Below, piece by piece: positions 30,014-40,165 of a stretch of 64,000 nucleotides of DNA; positions within the stretch are counted from its first letter, which is position 1; every line of letters begins with the position of its first letter. Under the pieces are notes generated by a model. That model saw only the letters and a list, made by a program, of their open reading frames with translations, made no database searches and was not told the origin of the DNA. Source of the DNA: Campylobacter sp. RM12651 (GTDB taxonomy: Bacteria > Campylobacterota > Campylobacteria > Campylobacterales > Campylobacteraceae); assembly GCF_022369475.1 (NCBI RefSeq), contig NZ_CP059600.1, positions 1,426,001 through 1,490,000 of the forward strand, written 5' to 3'. The translations under genes and the position numbers were made by a program.

Positions 30014-30840
30014 TAAAAATCCTTTTTGTATAAAATTTTTGAATAAGCATTGAGCTTTAATGTATTTTTATCAAATAATATTGAATTAAGATATAAATTA
30101 CCTATATTTATTTTATCCTTACCTATACAAATATTATTTTCTAAATCGCAAGAATAAGCAAAATTTAAATTATCACTTAAAGCGCAATTATAAACTAAAT
30201 TATCACTTTCTATATTAGTAATTTCATTTAATTTATCATCATTAATTATAACTTTTCTATCAGTTGAGCAAGAAATAATATTATCTTTTTTATAATCTAC
30301 ATTATAAATATTATCTTTATGAACTTCCTTGCTTATAAAATCATTAGAATTTAAATCATAAACAACTATTTTTCCACTTTCAAATCCTAAAGCAATTTTT
30401 GCCTTTTCTTTATTAATACTTGCAGCATTTATGCTTGCATTTGAAAAATGAACTTTTTTTATTAAGTTAAATGATAAATCTCTTATGATTAGTTCGCTTC
30501 CTAAAGAAGTAAGAATTATTTTATCTTTGTATAAAAATGCCTTATTAATATCGCTTGAGATTTTAAATTTCAATAATTTATTATCTTTATAAATGTTTAA
30601 AGTCTTTAATCCATCTTTTGAGCTAATTGCTAAAATGCTACTATCGTAATCATCAATAAAAATAATATTATCATCAAGGCTTAAAACCTTATCATTATTT
30701 TTATAAATATCATTGCCACACGCTACAAATTCATTATTAATATAGTTTATATAACAATCATATTCTAAATATTCTAATTCATTTAGGTTTAGCTCACTTG
30801 CTAAACCTAAACTAGCTATAAATAATAGCAATTTTTTCAC
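30013..30840 (-). CDS. napL: NapL, periplasmic WD40-like accessory protein
   Basis: 275 residues with a signal peptide (KKLLLFIASLGLASE). The rest is a run of short beta-propeller-like repeats rich in Asn, Lys and Asp, without cofactor motifs. Gene position between napB and napD is that of napL in Campylobacterota. It supports but is not strictly needed for nitrate reduction in related species. Overlaps napB by 4 nt. Confidence 0.85.
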   Translation of the reverse strand: MKKLLLFIASLGLASELNLNELEYLEYDCYINYINNEFVACGNDIYKNNDKVLSLDDNIIFIDDYDSSILAISSKDGLKTLNIYKDNKLLKFKISSDINKAFLYKDKIILTSLGSELIIRDLSFNLIKKVHFSNASINAASINKEKAKIALGFESGKIVVYDLNSNDFISKEVHKDNIYNVDYKKDNIISCSTDRKVIINDDKLNEITNIESDNLVYNCALSDNLNFAYSCDLENNICIGKDKINIGNLYLNSILFDKNTLKLNAYSKILYKKDF

Positions 30841-31358
30841 TTTAATCCTTCATTTATTACATCAAGTAAATTTGAACGATGTCTGCCTAATTCATCATTT
30901 CTAAAATCAGGCTTAAATGTGTTTTTGATTCCACTATCAATATTTGCTTGTGGTGCGTGGCATTGAACGCAGTTATATCTTGCTTGAGATATAGAATCAA
31001 GTTTTTTCTCATTTCTTAAATCATAATAATGGCTTGCTGGCATAGGAGTTGCTTCTTCAATACTAAGCTTTACACGCTCATTATCAGCACCTAAATCATG
31101 ACAGCTAAGACACATATTATTATCTTGAGTAATTGGTAAAAAATCTTCTACATTGTGTGGAATTTGTGGTGGAGCATTTAAATAAGCTCTTTCAAAACGC
31201 TCTGCTTCTCCAGCTTCTTTTTCAGAGTATGTAAAATTCTTGATTTCTAATTTTGTTTCATCGTTTAGTGAATGTTTTCTTAAACCAATTTCAGTATCAC
31301 TCACACTAGCAGCAATCAACAAACTACTAGCAGCTAAACTTAAAAATATTTTTTTCAT
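30837..31358 (-). CDS. napB: NapB, dihaem cytochrome c subunit of periplasmic nitrate reductase
   Basis: 173 residues with a signal peptide. Two haem-binding motifs, CLSCH and CVQCH, lie in the middle and C-terminal part, with PQIPH before the first and AxPASHY between. It passes electrons from NapGH/quinol to NapA. Overlaps napH by 4 nt. Confidence 0.95.
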   Translation of the reverse strand: MKKIFLSLAASSLLIAASVSDTEIGLRKHSLNDETKLEIKNFTYSEKEAGEAERFERAYLNAPPQIPHNVEDFLPITQDNNMCLSCHDLGADNERVKLSIEEATPMPASHYYDLRNEKKLDSISQARYNCVQCHAPQANIDSGIKNTFKPDFRNDELGRHRSNLLDVINEGLK

Positions 31359-32158
31359 TTTTTTCCTTTCAAAAAATTAATTAAATTAAAATTAAGTGCA
31401 TCATCATCGCATACTTCAATACATCTAGCACACTTAATGCACTCACTATTGCTAACATTACCACTATATTTTGTAATAAGTGATAATACTTGAGCTTCTG
31501 GACAAATCATTTTGCATTTCATACATTTAGTGCATTTATTTAAATCATAACTTACTTTTAACATAGCAAATTTTGAAATTAAACTATAAAAAGCACCTAA
31601 TGGACAAAGATGCGAACAAACTAAATTCCTTTGCACAAATAAATCAAGTAAAAATATAATAATTGCAACAAATATAGCCGAAGTTTGCATAAAAATTATT
31701 CCCCTAGTAATTATTCCTATATGAGAATATTTTTCAAATACTGGCTCATTTGCTATCAAACACAAAATCAAAATACTAAATAATATAAAATATCTAGTGT
31801 TTTGTTTAAAATTAGTCAGCTTAGAGCTTTTAAAACTTGTGTTTTGCTTGATAAAATCTGCTAAATTTGTAATCAAATTAACAGGACAAACAAAAGAACA
31901 AAATGCACGACCCAAAAACAAAGCATAAATAATAAAAACTAAAAATGCAGATATAAATAATCCCACATTAAGAGTAAAAGTTGCTAAAAATATTTGTAAA
32001 TACGCAAAAGGGTCGCTTAAGCTAATACTATTAAATAATAGCGAAGAGCTAAGATTTCCTTTTAAAATAAAATCAGCACTAGGTAATATAAATAAAGCTA
32101 AAAGTCCTAATTGGATAAATCTTCTTAAAATCAAATATTTATTTTTTAATATCTTCAT
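31355..32158 (-). CDS. napH: NapH, membrane iron-sulphur quinol oxidase subunit
   Basis: 267 residues with four helices. Two CxxxCP motifs (FCSFVCPVNL and VCSHLCPLGAF) lie by the membrane; two [4Fe-4S] ferredoxin sites (CTKCMKCKMICP and CIKCARCIEVC) are at the C-terminus. With NapG it moves electrons from menaquinol toward NapB. Confidence 0.95.
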   Translation of the reverse strand: MKILKNKYLILRRFIQLGLLALFILPSADFILKGNLSSSLLFNSISLSDPFAYLQIFLATFTLNVGLFISAFLVFIIYALFLGRAFCSFVCPVNLITNLADFIKQNTSFKSSKLTNFKQNTRYFILFSILILCLIANEPVFEKYSHIGIITRGIIFMQTSAIFVAIIIFLLDLFVQRNLVCSHLCPLGAFYSLISKFAMLKVSYDLNKCTKCMKCKMICPEAQVLSLITKYSGNVSNSECIKCARCIEVCDDDALNFNLINFLKGKK

Positions 32159-32910
32159 TAAAATTCTCCATCATTTAGGTAATTTATAGCTTTTTTCTCA
32201 TCGTGTTTTTTGCTAGTATCTATGTGTTTTAATCTTTCATCATCACCACTAACCCAGCCTTTAACATAATTATCATTTCTTTCACCCAATATAAAACTAG
32301 TAGGCAAAATAACAATAGCTGGCTTTTTAGTAATACAAACTTTTTCACATAAACCACAACCCACACAATAATCATAATCAACCTTAGGCACTAACATTGC
32401 ATGTTTTTTAGTTCGTTCATTTCTTTTATATTCAAGCTTTAAAGCTTTATCTATAAAAGGACACGCCCTATAGCAAGCATCACATTGAATTCCAAAATGG
32501 GCTACACAAGAGCTTTCATCTACTATTGCACGACCAATATTTACTAAAGAAATTTTATCAATACTTTTATCTAGCGCATCTGTCGGACAAGCCTTAATAC
32601 AAGGCAAATCATCGCATAAATAACAAGGAATTTCATTTGCACTAAATTTAGGAGTTCCTAAACTAGCAAATTCCCCTATCTTAGCTAAACTTAAAGTATT
32701 ATAAGGGCAAGCTTTTACACATTTAGCACAACGAATGCAATTAGCCAAAAAATGTTTTTCACTAACAACTCCTGGTGGGCGTAGAAAAAAACTCTTTTTA
32801 AGTTCAATTTTGCTTTCACTTTTTGGTGTATCGTTTAGTTTGAATATGCTAAAAGTTCCAACACCAACTGCTAAAATCTTTATAGTATTTGTAAAAAATT
32901 GCCTTCTCAT
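32158..32910 (-). CDS. napG: NapG, periplasmic ferredoxin-type electron carrier
   Basis: 250 residues. Twin-arginine start (RRQFFTNTIK) and four [4Fe-4S] sites: CIRCAKCVKACP, CYLCDDLPCIKACP, CDACYRACP, CVGCGLCEKVC. Partner of NapH in quinol-dependent nitrate reduction. The start is 5 nt after the napA stop; the stop abuts napH. Confidence 0.95.
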   Translation of the reverse strand: MRRQFFTNTIKILAVGVGTFSIFKLNDTPKSESKIELKKSFFLRPPGVVSEKHFLANCIRCAKCVKACPYNTLSLAKIGEFASLGTPKFSANEIPCYLCDDLPCIKACPTDALDKSIDKISLVNIGRAIVDESSCVAHFGIQCDACYRACPFIDKALKLEYKRNERTKKHAMLVPKVDYDYCVGCGLCEKVCITKKPAIVILPTSFILGERNDNYVKGWVSGDDERLKHIDTSKKHDEKKAINYLNDGEF

Positions 32911-32915
32911 AAATA

Positions 32916-35687
32916 TTACGCCTTAGTTATTTTTACTGCACACTTTTTAAAATCAGTTTGTTTTGAAATTGGACAAGTTGCATCTAATGTAACTTTATTA
33001 ATATAAACATTCTCATCAAACCAAGGAACATAAACAAGACCTCTTGGTGGTTTATTTCTTCCACGCATATCAATACGAGCTTTAACTTTTCCACGGCGAG
33101 ATTCTATCCATACTAATTCTCTTTGCTCAATTCCTAAAGCTTTAGCATCTTCTGGGTGAATATAACACATAGCTTCAGGAACTGCACGGAATAATTCAGG
33201 AACTCTCATTGTCATTGTTCCACTATGCCAATGCTCTAAAACCCTACCAGTACATAACCAGAATGGATATTCTTCAGATGGTCTTTCAGGTGCTTTCATA
33301 AATGGTCTAAAGAAAATCTTAGCTTTATTTGTAATTGCTGTTGCTTCTTCGCTTGTTGGTTTTACTAAATCACCACTTTTAATTGATTTATCAAAATCCC
33401 CATAGAATGCAAAATCACCTTCAGGATTTGCTTTTTTAGCATATACATCGTATTTTGTATTAAATCTCCATTGAGTTTCTTTACCATCAACAACAGGCCA
33501 TCTTAAGCCCCTTACCTTATGATAAGTTTCAAAACTAGCTAAATCGTGTCCGTGACCAGCTCCGAATTTTCTATATTCTTCCCATAAATATTTTTGAATA
33601 AAGAAATTATAGCCTTTAAATACATTGCCATCACTACCTTTTACATTTCTACTATCGCCTTTAACTTCACTATTTAACCAATCTTTTAAGCTTTCACTAT
33701 CATCTAATGAAATTTCTTTACATTCTTTATTAGCAAATAAAACATCATATAAAGTATCATCTTCTTTATATCCCATTTCTTTAGCTTTTTCTAATACGCT
33801 TGGTAATGTTGTCTTTTCATCAATTTTTACTTCATTCCAAACTTCGCTTAATTTAAAGCGTTTGCTAAGCTCTAATAATTGCCATAAATCACTCATAGCT
33901 TCGCCAACTGGCAATACTTGTTGTCTCCAATGTTGAGTTCTTCTTTCTGCGTTTCCGTAAGCTCCCCATTTTTCATAAATCATAGCTGTAGGTAAAATTA
34001 AATCCGCAACTTTTGCACTAATTCCAGGATAGCAATCACTTACTACTATAAAATTATCTTTTTCTCTAGCAGCTTTTATCCAGTGATTTGCATTTGCAGT
34101 ATTTTGCCAAGGATTATTTACCATCACCCATGCGAATTTTTGTTTTCCATCTTCAAGATTTCTCATCATTTGCATAAAGTGATTTCCTTGAACACCATTA
34201 ATTGTTCCTTCAGGAACTTTCCAAAGTTCTTCACTTTTAGCTCTATGTTTAGGATTTGCTACAACCCAATCAGCAGGTAAGCGGTGTGCAAAAGTTCCAA
34301 CTTCTCTTGCTGTTCCACAAGCACTTGGCTGACCTGTTAAAGAGAATGCTCCATCACCTGGTTTTGCTTGTTTTCCTACTAATAAATGCACAGTGTATGC
34401 AAGTTCATTTACCCAACTACCACGAGTATGTTGGTTAAAGCCCATAGTCCAAAAGCTTACTACCTTTCTGCTTTTTTCAATATATAAATCAGCTAATGCT
34501 TTTAATTTTTTCTTAAATTCTTCTATATCTTCATCAGGATTTCCTTTAGCTACGCTTGCAACATAATCTAATGTATAAGGTTCAAGTGCTTTTTTGAAAT
34601 CTTCAAATTGAATTTGCCAGTTAAGTGCTGCTTGAGCTTGATGTTTCATTTCAAATTTTTCGCCATCTTTTACACCTAAATGACTTAATGCTATTGCTTC
34701 ATCTTTATCTAAAGTGATTGCATTTTCTTTAGCTACGGTATCTTTTTCAGCTTCGCTAAAGCTTGGATGATTTGGATTATTTCTCATTCCATATCCAATA
34801 TCAGCAAATCCTGTTGTAAATACACAATGATTTTTTACAAATTCCCAATCAATTGCTTTTGGATTGTTATATACAATTTCTCTAGCAATATAATTCCATA
34901 TTGCAATATCAGAACTTGGAGTAAATATAAGTTCCATATCAGCAATATCGCTAGTTCTTGTTGTATAGGTTGAAAGATTTACAATTTTTACTTTTTCAGG
35001 GTCTCTTAATTTTCTATCACTTACACGGCTCCATAAAATTGGGTGCATTTCAGCCATATTTGAACCCCAACAAATAATAGTATCAGTAAGTTCAATATCA
35101 TCATAGCAACCTGCAGGCTCATCAATACCAAATGTTTGCATAAAGCCAATAACAGCACTTGCCATACAATGTCTAGCATTTGGGTCTATATTATTGCTTC
35201 TAAAACCAGCTTTAAATAATTTTGAAGCAGCATATCCTTCTTGAATAGTATGCTGACCACTTGCAAACATTCCTATACCATTTACACCTTGTTCTTTTAA
35301 AGCTTTTTTCATATGTTTTTCCATCTCATCAAAAGCTCTTTTCCAAGATACTGGAGCAAATTTTCCGTTCTTATCAAATTCACCCTTAGCATTTACTCTT
35401 AATAAAGGCGTTACAAGTCTGTCTTCTCCATACATAATTTTTGCATTAAAATATCCTTTAATACAATTTAAACCACGATTTACAGGTGCTTCAGGGTCGC
35501 CCTTAGTAGCTACAATTTTGCCATTTTTAGTAGCAACCATAATACCACAGCCAGTTCCACAAAATCTACAAACTGCTTTATCCCAAGTCCATTCACTTGT
35601 TTCGTCTTTTGCTAAAGCAATAGTAGGATTTATGCAAGCTGCTGCACTTGCAACTGCTGTGCTCTTTAAAAAATCTCGTCTTTGCAT
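32916..35687 (-). CDS. napA: Periplasmic nitrate reductase, molybdopterin subunit NapA
   Basis: 923 residues, the usual size in Campylobacterota. Tat signal [15 protein letters not shown] at the start; [4Fe-4S] ligands C40, C43, C47 and one more in GLNCIKGY; the molybdenum-ligating Cys is in [20 protein letters not shown]; bis-MGD contacts include [14 protein letters not shown] and FALTG-like [13 protein letters not shown]. Reduces nitrate to nitrite in the periplasm. First gene of napAGHBLD (napF missing, as in C. jejuni). Divergent from nrfHA with about 280 bp between. Confidence 0.97.
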   Translation of the reverse strand: MQRRDFLKSTAVASAAACINPTIALAKDETSEWTWDKAVCRFCGTGCGIMVATKNGKIVATKGDPEAPVNRGLNCIKGYFNAKIMYGEDRLVTPLLRVNAKGEFDKNGKFAPVSWKRAFDEMEKHMKKALKEQGVNGIGMFASGQHTIQEGYAASKLFKAGFRSNNIDPNARHCMASAVIGFMQTFGIDEPAGCYDDIELTDTIICWGSNMAEMHPILWSRVSDRKLRDPEKVKIVNLSTYTTRTSDIADMELIFTPSSDIAIWNYIAREIVYNNPKAIDWEFVKNHCVFTTGFADIGYGMRNNPNHPSFSEAEKDTVAKENAITLDKDEAIALSHLGVKDGEKFEMKHQAQAALNWQIQFEDFKKALEPYTLDYVASVAKGNPDEDIEEFKKKLKALADLYIEKSRKVVSFWTMGFNQHTRGSWVNELAYTVHLLVGKQAKPGDGAFSLTGQPSACGTAREVGTFAHRLPADWVVANPKHRAKSEELWKVPEGTINGVQGNHFMQMMRNLEDGKQKFAWVMVNNPWQNTANANHWIKAAREKDNFIVVSDCYPGISAKVADLILPTAMIYEKWGAYGNAERRTQHWRQQVLPVGEAMSDLWQLLELSKRFKLSEVWNEVKIDEKTTLPSVLEKAKEMGYKEDDTLYDVLFANKECKEISLDDSESLKDWLNSEVKGDSRNVKGSDGNVFKGYNFFIQKYLWEEYRKFGAGHGHDLASFETYHKVRGLRWPVVDGKETQWRFNTKYDVYAKKANPEGDFAFYGDFDKSIKSGDLVKPTSEEATAITNKAKIFFRPFMKAPERPSEEYPFWLCTGRVLEHWHSGTMTMRVPELFRAVPEAMCYIHPEDAKALGIEQRELVWIESRRGKVKARIDMRGRNKPPRGLVYVPWFDENVYINKVTLDATCPISKQTDFKKCAVKITKA

Positions 35688-35966
35688 TTATTCTCCTTAT
35701 AATAATAATGTAAAAATAGATTAGATTATTTGCTTTAAAATCTTATTGATTAAGATTAATATTTTTTTTAAAGTAAAGCGCATAAATATTATCAACATTA
35801 AATTAACTTAAAATTCTTAATTCAATAAAAATTGAAAAAACATTCATAAAATAATATAAAATATTTAAAAATTAAATTAAATTGAAAAAAATATATTAAT
35901 TACCATCAATTATTTTTAAGCTTTTTTATATTAAAGTAGTGTTTCAAATTTTCACAAGGTGTATAA
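35688..35966. promoter_or_regulatory. Divergent control region of nap and nrf
   Basis: 279 bp without genes, about 85 percent A/T. Both operons must start here. A TATATTAAAG string lies about 30 nt before nrfH; I cannot pick out a clear FNR- or NssR-type box by eye. Confidence 0.5.
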
Positions 35967-36434
35967 ATGAAAAAACCAACAAACAAACTTTTATTAGCCC
36001 TTTGCATAGTAATTGGGATTTTTATTGGTGGTGGAATTTATACTTTTATAATAGCAGATGGCTTTTTAATGATGACTTCTAAACCTGAAGCCTGTAGCAA
36101 ATGTCATATTATGACAGATGTTTATGATAGCTGGGCAAAAGGTGAGCATTCAAGCAATGCAGGTTGCGTAGATTGTCATTTACCTCAAGGTGATGTGGTA
36201 GCTTATTGGACTAAAAAAGCTTATCACGGATTAAAACACGGCTATTATTTTACAGTAGGAGGAAATCCACCTAATTTAGAACCTACCGAAATGACACATG
36301 AAGATGTTAATCGCAATTGTGCGACTTGTCATAAAGACTACGCACATAATGCAATCAATGCAACGACAAAATTAAATAGCGAGCCACTTGATTGCCTTAG
36401 CTGTCATAGAACAATAGGTCATTTACATAATTAA
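35967..36434 (+). CDS. nrfH: NrfH, tetrahaem quinol dehydrogenase
   Basis: 155 residues. One N-terminal membrane anchor (LLLALCIVIGIFIGGGIY) and four haem motifs: CSKCH, CVDCH, CATCH, CLSCH. Oxidises menaquinol and feeds NrfA. 11 nt before nrfA. Confidence 0.96.
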   Translation: MKKPTNKLLLALCIVIGIFIGGGIYTFIIADGFLMMTSKPEACSKCHIMTDVYDSWAKGEHSSNAGCVDCHLPQGDVVAYWTKKAYHGLKHGYYFTVGGNPPNLEPTEMTHEDVNRNCATCHKDYAHNAINATTKLNSEPLDCLSCHRTIGHLHN

Positions 36435-36445
36435 AAGGAGAAAAT

Positions 36446-38125
36446 ATGTCAAAATCAGTTTATGTTGCGGCTATTGTGGTAGCTGCTTTAGGTGGTGCAG
36501 GCTTATTTGCACTTAATACAAACATTGCAGAACATAAAGGTGAAAGTAAAACTCAACCATTAAAAACTTTTGAAATTAGTGATGAAGAACCAGATTTTGC
36601 AAAATGGGGTAGAAATTTCCCAGCTCAATTAGATGGTTATTTACAAATGAAAGATGAGTATATTGAAACACCATTTGGTGGAAGCTTACCTTATAGTAAG
36701 ATTATTCGCTGGCCGGCTGCAACAACATTTTGGAATGGATATGCTTTTGCGGTTGATTATTCTAAACCAAGAACTCACTATTACTCACAAATTGACCAAA
36801 TGGAAACAAAAAGAAACAATAAAGAATATCTAAATGCTCACGGATTACCTGCATTTAAAGGTCAGCCTGGTGCTTGTGTAAATTGCCATACTGGTTACTT
36901 AACTGCTATTTATAAAAGTGATAAATTAAGCCCAAGTTTTATGCTAGGTAAAACTGAAGTAATGGGTGCAAAGAAAATGGGATTTTTTGATGTATTTGGC
37001 GATAAAGGTGAAGCTATGAAAGAAGCTTGGACAAATATGAATAAAATGCCTTATTTTGATGTTATGAAAAAAGTAGAAGAAAAATACGGAGATGGAATTC
37101 ACGGCTCTCATATGGGATCAACCTGTGCAGATTGTCATAACCAAGATGATATGAGCCTTCGTGTAACTCGCCCTGCTTTTGTTAATGCTATGGTTTTAAG
37201 AGGCTATGAAGCAGACGCTAAAAGTGGTATCAAAGCTAGTAGAAAAGAAATGAGAAATTATGTTTGTATGCAATGCCATGTTGAGTATTATTTTGAAGGT
37301 AAAGATAGCACTTTAACATTCCCATGGACAAAATGGAAAAAAGATGAAGCATTTAAAATAGAGAATTTTGATGAATACTATGATGAAAAATTTGCAAATG
37401 GCGAATTCCCATATGATTACATTCAAAAAGATACAAAAACAAAAATAATTAAAATGCAACACCCAGAAGCTGAAATGTATTCAAGCTCTTTACATTATAG
37501 AAGTGGTGTAACTTGTGCAGATTGTCATATGCCATACAAAAGAGATGGAGCAAACAAAGTAACTAATCACAATATACTATCTCCATTAGCTGATATAAAT
37601 GCAGCTTGTAAAACTTGCCATCCACAAAGCGAACAAGTATTAAAAGATAGAATTAGCTTTATTCAAAATCGCCACGCTTATGAGCTTAGAGGTTGTGAAA
37701 ATAACTTATTAGCATTAATTGCTGATATAAAAACAGCTCGTGAAGAATTAGCAAAACTTCCTGAATTTGCAAGTCTTGAAGATAAAGCAAGAGATGATGC
37801 TATTTCAAAAGTTATAGAAAAAGCACAATATGCTCATAGAAAAGCACATATTAGATGGGACGTATCATTTAGTGAAAATAGCTATGGCTTCCACTCACCA
37901 CAAGAATTTATGAGAATTATAGGTCAATGTAAAGAAGTAGCTAGAGAAGGACAAGCAGAGTTAGCAAATGCGTTAGCTCCTTATGGAATTAAAATTGAAT
38001 TAACAAAAACAGCAACAATTCCAGCAGCACCTCTAAAGCTAGATCACAAACCACCAACAGGTTCTCTACCAACAGAAGCTATGAAAAAAGTTGATGAGGA
38101 TGTAAAAAATCTAAACTTTAAATAA
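36446..38125 (+). CDS. nrfA: NrfA, cytochrome c nitrite reductase (ammonia-forming)
   Basis: 559 residues with an N-terminal signal/anchor helix. Five haem motifs: CVNCH (about 144), CADCH (about 227), CMQCH (about 276), CADCH (about 357), CKTCH (about 393). The first, at the active site, is CXXCH and not the CXXCK of E. coli; as I recall this is the known Campylobacter form. Reduces nitrite to ammonium in six electrons, finishing the Nap pathway. Ends with a good terminator. Confidence 0.95.
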   Translation: MSKSVYVAAIVVAALGGAGLFALNTNIAEHKGESKTQPLKTFEISDEEPDFAKWGRNFPAQLDGYLQMKDEYIETPFGGSLPYSKIIRWPAATTFWNGYAFAVDYSKPRTHYYSQIDQMETKRNNKEYLNAHGLPAFKGQPGACVNCHTGYLTAIYKSDKLSPSFMLGKTEVMGAKKMGFFDVFGDKGEAMKEAWTNMNKMPYFDVMKKVEEKYGDGIHGSHMGSTCADCHNQDDMSLRVTRPAFVNAMVLRGYEADAKSGIKASRKEMRNYVCMQCHVEYYFEGKDSTLTFPWTKWKKDEAFKIENFDEYYDEKFANGEFPYDYIQKDTKTKIIKMQHPEAEMYSSSLHYRSGVTCADCHMPYKRDGANKVTNHNILSPLADINAACKTCHPQSEQVLKDRISFIQNRHAYELRGCENNLLALIADIKTAREELAKLPEFASLEDKARDDAISKVIEKAQYAHRKAHIRWDVSFSENSYGFHSPQEFMRIIGQCKEVAREGQAELANALAPYGIKIELTKTATIPAAPLKLDHKPPTGSLPTEAMKKVDEDVKNLNFK

Positions 38126-38126
38126 A

Positions 38127-38152
38127 AAATTGCGAGATTTTCTCGCAATTTA
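38127..38152 (+). terminator. Terminator of nrfHA
   Basis: AAATTGCGAGA and TCTCGCAATTT form an 11-bp stem with a 3-nt T loop directly after the nrfA stop, one of the few GC-holding hairpins of the window. Confidence 0.9.
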
Positions 38153-38309
38153 CTCATTAATTAAAGCCCAATTTTAATAGCATAAAAATTAAAACATTAT
38201 ATAATTGAAAATAAGAATTTAGTTTAAATATATTTTAATTAGTGTTAAAGCTAACTAATTTAATTGCTAAAATAATGTAATCTTAAATTATCAAAAAAAG
38301 GCTTATATT

Positions 38310-38852
38310 ATGCAAAATGATAAAGAAATAATTCTGATAGTAAATCTTAAAAAAAGCTTATTGTTTTCTATATATAAATCACTATTTTTATTATTTCCTA
38401 ATGTTATTGTATGCTTGTTTATCATTTTAATTTTTGCTTGTTCTTTGTATTTTAATGATGGTTATTTAGTGATATTGCTATTTGTTTTATTTGCCCTTCC
38501 TCACCATTTTCGTTTTATGCTTTTTCCACTTATGATAAGAAAAATTATCTGTTATGATGAGTATTTTGAAATCATTAGGCTTTTTAGTAAAACAAGGATA
38601 TATTATGATAATTTAAAAGAATATTATTTCGAATATTTAAAAACTAGATTTTCATCACACAAAATTTTACATCTATCTTATAAAAACAAATTCTTTAGCA
38701 GCATTATAAACACCGAATTGCTTAATCCAGATGATTTAGAAAAATTCATAGAATTATTAAATGCAAAGAGTATTAATAAAAAAGTTTCAATCATAGATGA
38801 TAAAATATTTTATAATGTTTTTAGTATTGTAGATAAAATCTTTAAAATTTAA
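38310..38852 (+). CDS. Membrane protein of unknown function
   Basis: 180 residues. Two to three helices fill residues 15-85 (FPNVIVCLFIILIFACSLYF, then VILLFVLFALPHHFRFMLFP). The soluble C-terminal half (IICYDEYFEIIRLFSKTRIYYDNLKEY) has the look of a small PH-like or YcxB-type domain after a membrane hairpin, but I do not recognise the family. RBS AAAGG precedes the ATG. It stands alone at the edge of the gene desert. Confidence 0.65.
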   Translation: MQNDKEIILIVNLKKSLLFSIYKSLFLLFPNVIVCLFIILIFACSLYFNDGYLVILLFVLFALPHHFRFMLFPLMIRKIICYDEYFEIIRLFSKTRIYYDNLKEYYFEYLKTRFSSHKILHLSYKNKFFSSIINTELLNPDDLEKFIELLNAKSINKKVSIIDDKIFYNVFSIVDKIFKI

Positions 38853-40165
38853 ATCTAAGTTATTAAGAGTTTTAAAGGTATTACAGCTAATAAAAGTAAC
38901 ATAAATATAATCTGTATTAAAAATCAAATTCCTCATTTTAAATTCTAAATTTTAAAACTAAACTTATTTATAAAATCTAAAATATTAGAATTTAAAACAT
39001 ACGCAATTAATAGTATTTTAAATAGCTTTTATTAGTAATTTTTCATATTAAATTATGGAATTTAAATTATAAATTTCAAATACAAATTCTTATTTTAAAT
39101 TCCATAATATTTAACATTAAAATAAATGAAATAACAACTAGAATATAAAAACTGCTGTTAAGAAACCTACCTTGATTTTTATAAATATAAGTAAGTATAA
39201 AGGTTAGAAAAACCTAGATTATGTTAAACAAAGATAATGACTAATTATGTAATAAGGATACGAGAATAACTAAATGAAGTTTGTATCCATCCCCTTCTAA
39301 GTAAAAATAAATCAGAATAAGTTTTTGAATAGAAAAAATCTATTAATTTTTAAATTTATTAAATGAAAACAGAAAAAATTACAAAGCAAATATTTGCCTT
39401 GTAAATCAATATTCTTAACCATTGCAACATTTTAAAATTGTGATAACAAAAACTTACTATTAGCTTTAAATTATAGATAAAAATATTTAAAGCCAAGAAC
39501 TTTTTTTACTCGCTAAAGTTAGATGAATTTTTATGGAATATATTGCTTAAGCTTGACTTAATATTATTTTTAAAAACTCAAACTACATAAAATATCATTA
39601 AAATATGATTTTAAGGCCTTAATAAGATTAATTTAATTTTACCTATTTTGTAAAATTAATAACGATTATATATATTACAAGTATATAATTTTGTGCATTA
39701 GTTTTTATACTTTAAAAGCTCTTTAAATTCCATTATAAAACTTTAAGTGATTTTAAAAATTCGCCACATTTTGTATATGATATATATTTACTACTTACAT
39801 TTTTTAATGTTATTTTTACAAATTTAATTATAATTTTATTTGCTTTGCTAACAAAAATACTTAAAACTCTAATCTTTTATATTTTTAAAATTAGTTTAAA
39901 ATTTAATAAAATATATATCTTAACTTAAAAACTATGGAATTTAAAATAAAAGTTTATTTTTTAAATCTAATTTTAGCCAAACTACTATTTTATACTCTAA
40001 ATAAATCTATCTATAAATACCATAAAATCTAAAAAATTGAAATAAGAATTTCAAAAACTTAATATAAATTATAAAGAATAAATAAGATACCAATTATAAA
40101 TAAGTAAAATTATTGAAATTCTTTTGATAAGTTATTTATATTAGTTATAAAAAATCATTTTAAGC
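38853..40165. other. 1.3-kb gene desert
   Basis: No open frame of size, no RNA gene that I recognise, and extreme A/T content. It holds several short inverted repeats (for example 39052-39108) and many copies of words like GGAATTTAAA and its complement. It could be a decayed gene region, structured non-coding DNA, or both. Confidence 0.6.
39052..39108. repeat. Inverted repeat in the gene desert
   Basis: ATTATGGAATTTAAA at 39052-39066 is the inverted complement of TTTAAATTCCATAAT at about 39094-39108, with a loop of about 27 nt. No gene abuts it, so it is not an ordinary terminator. Confidence 0.6.

Noticed and set aside
39225-39305. Possible structured RNA around GGATACGAGAAT ... GTATCC
   Set aside because: Only a 6-bp stem, no conserved RNA family recognised.
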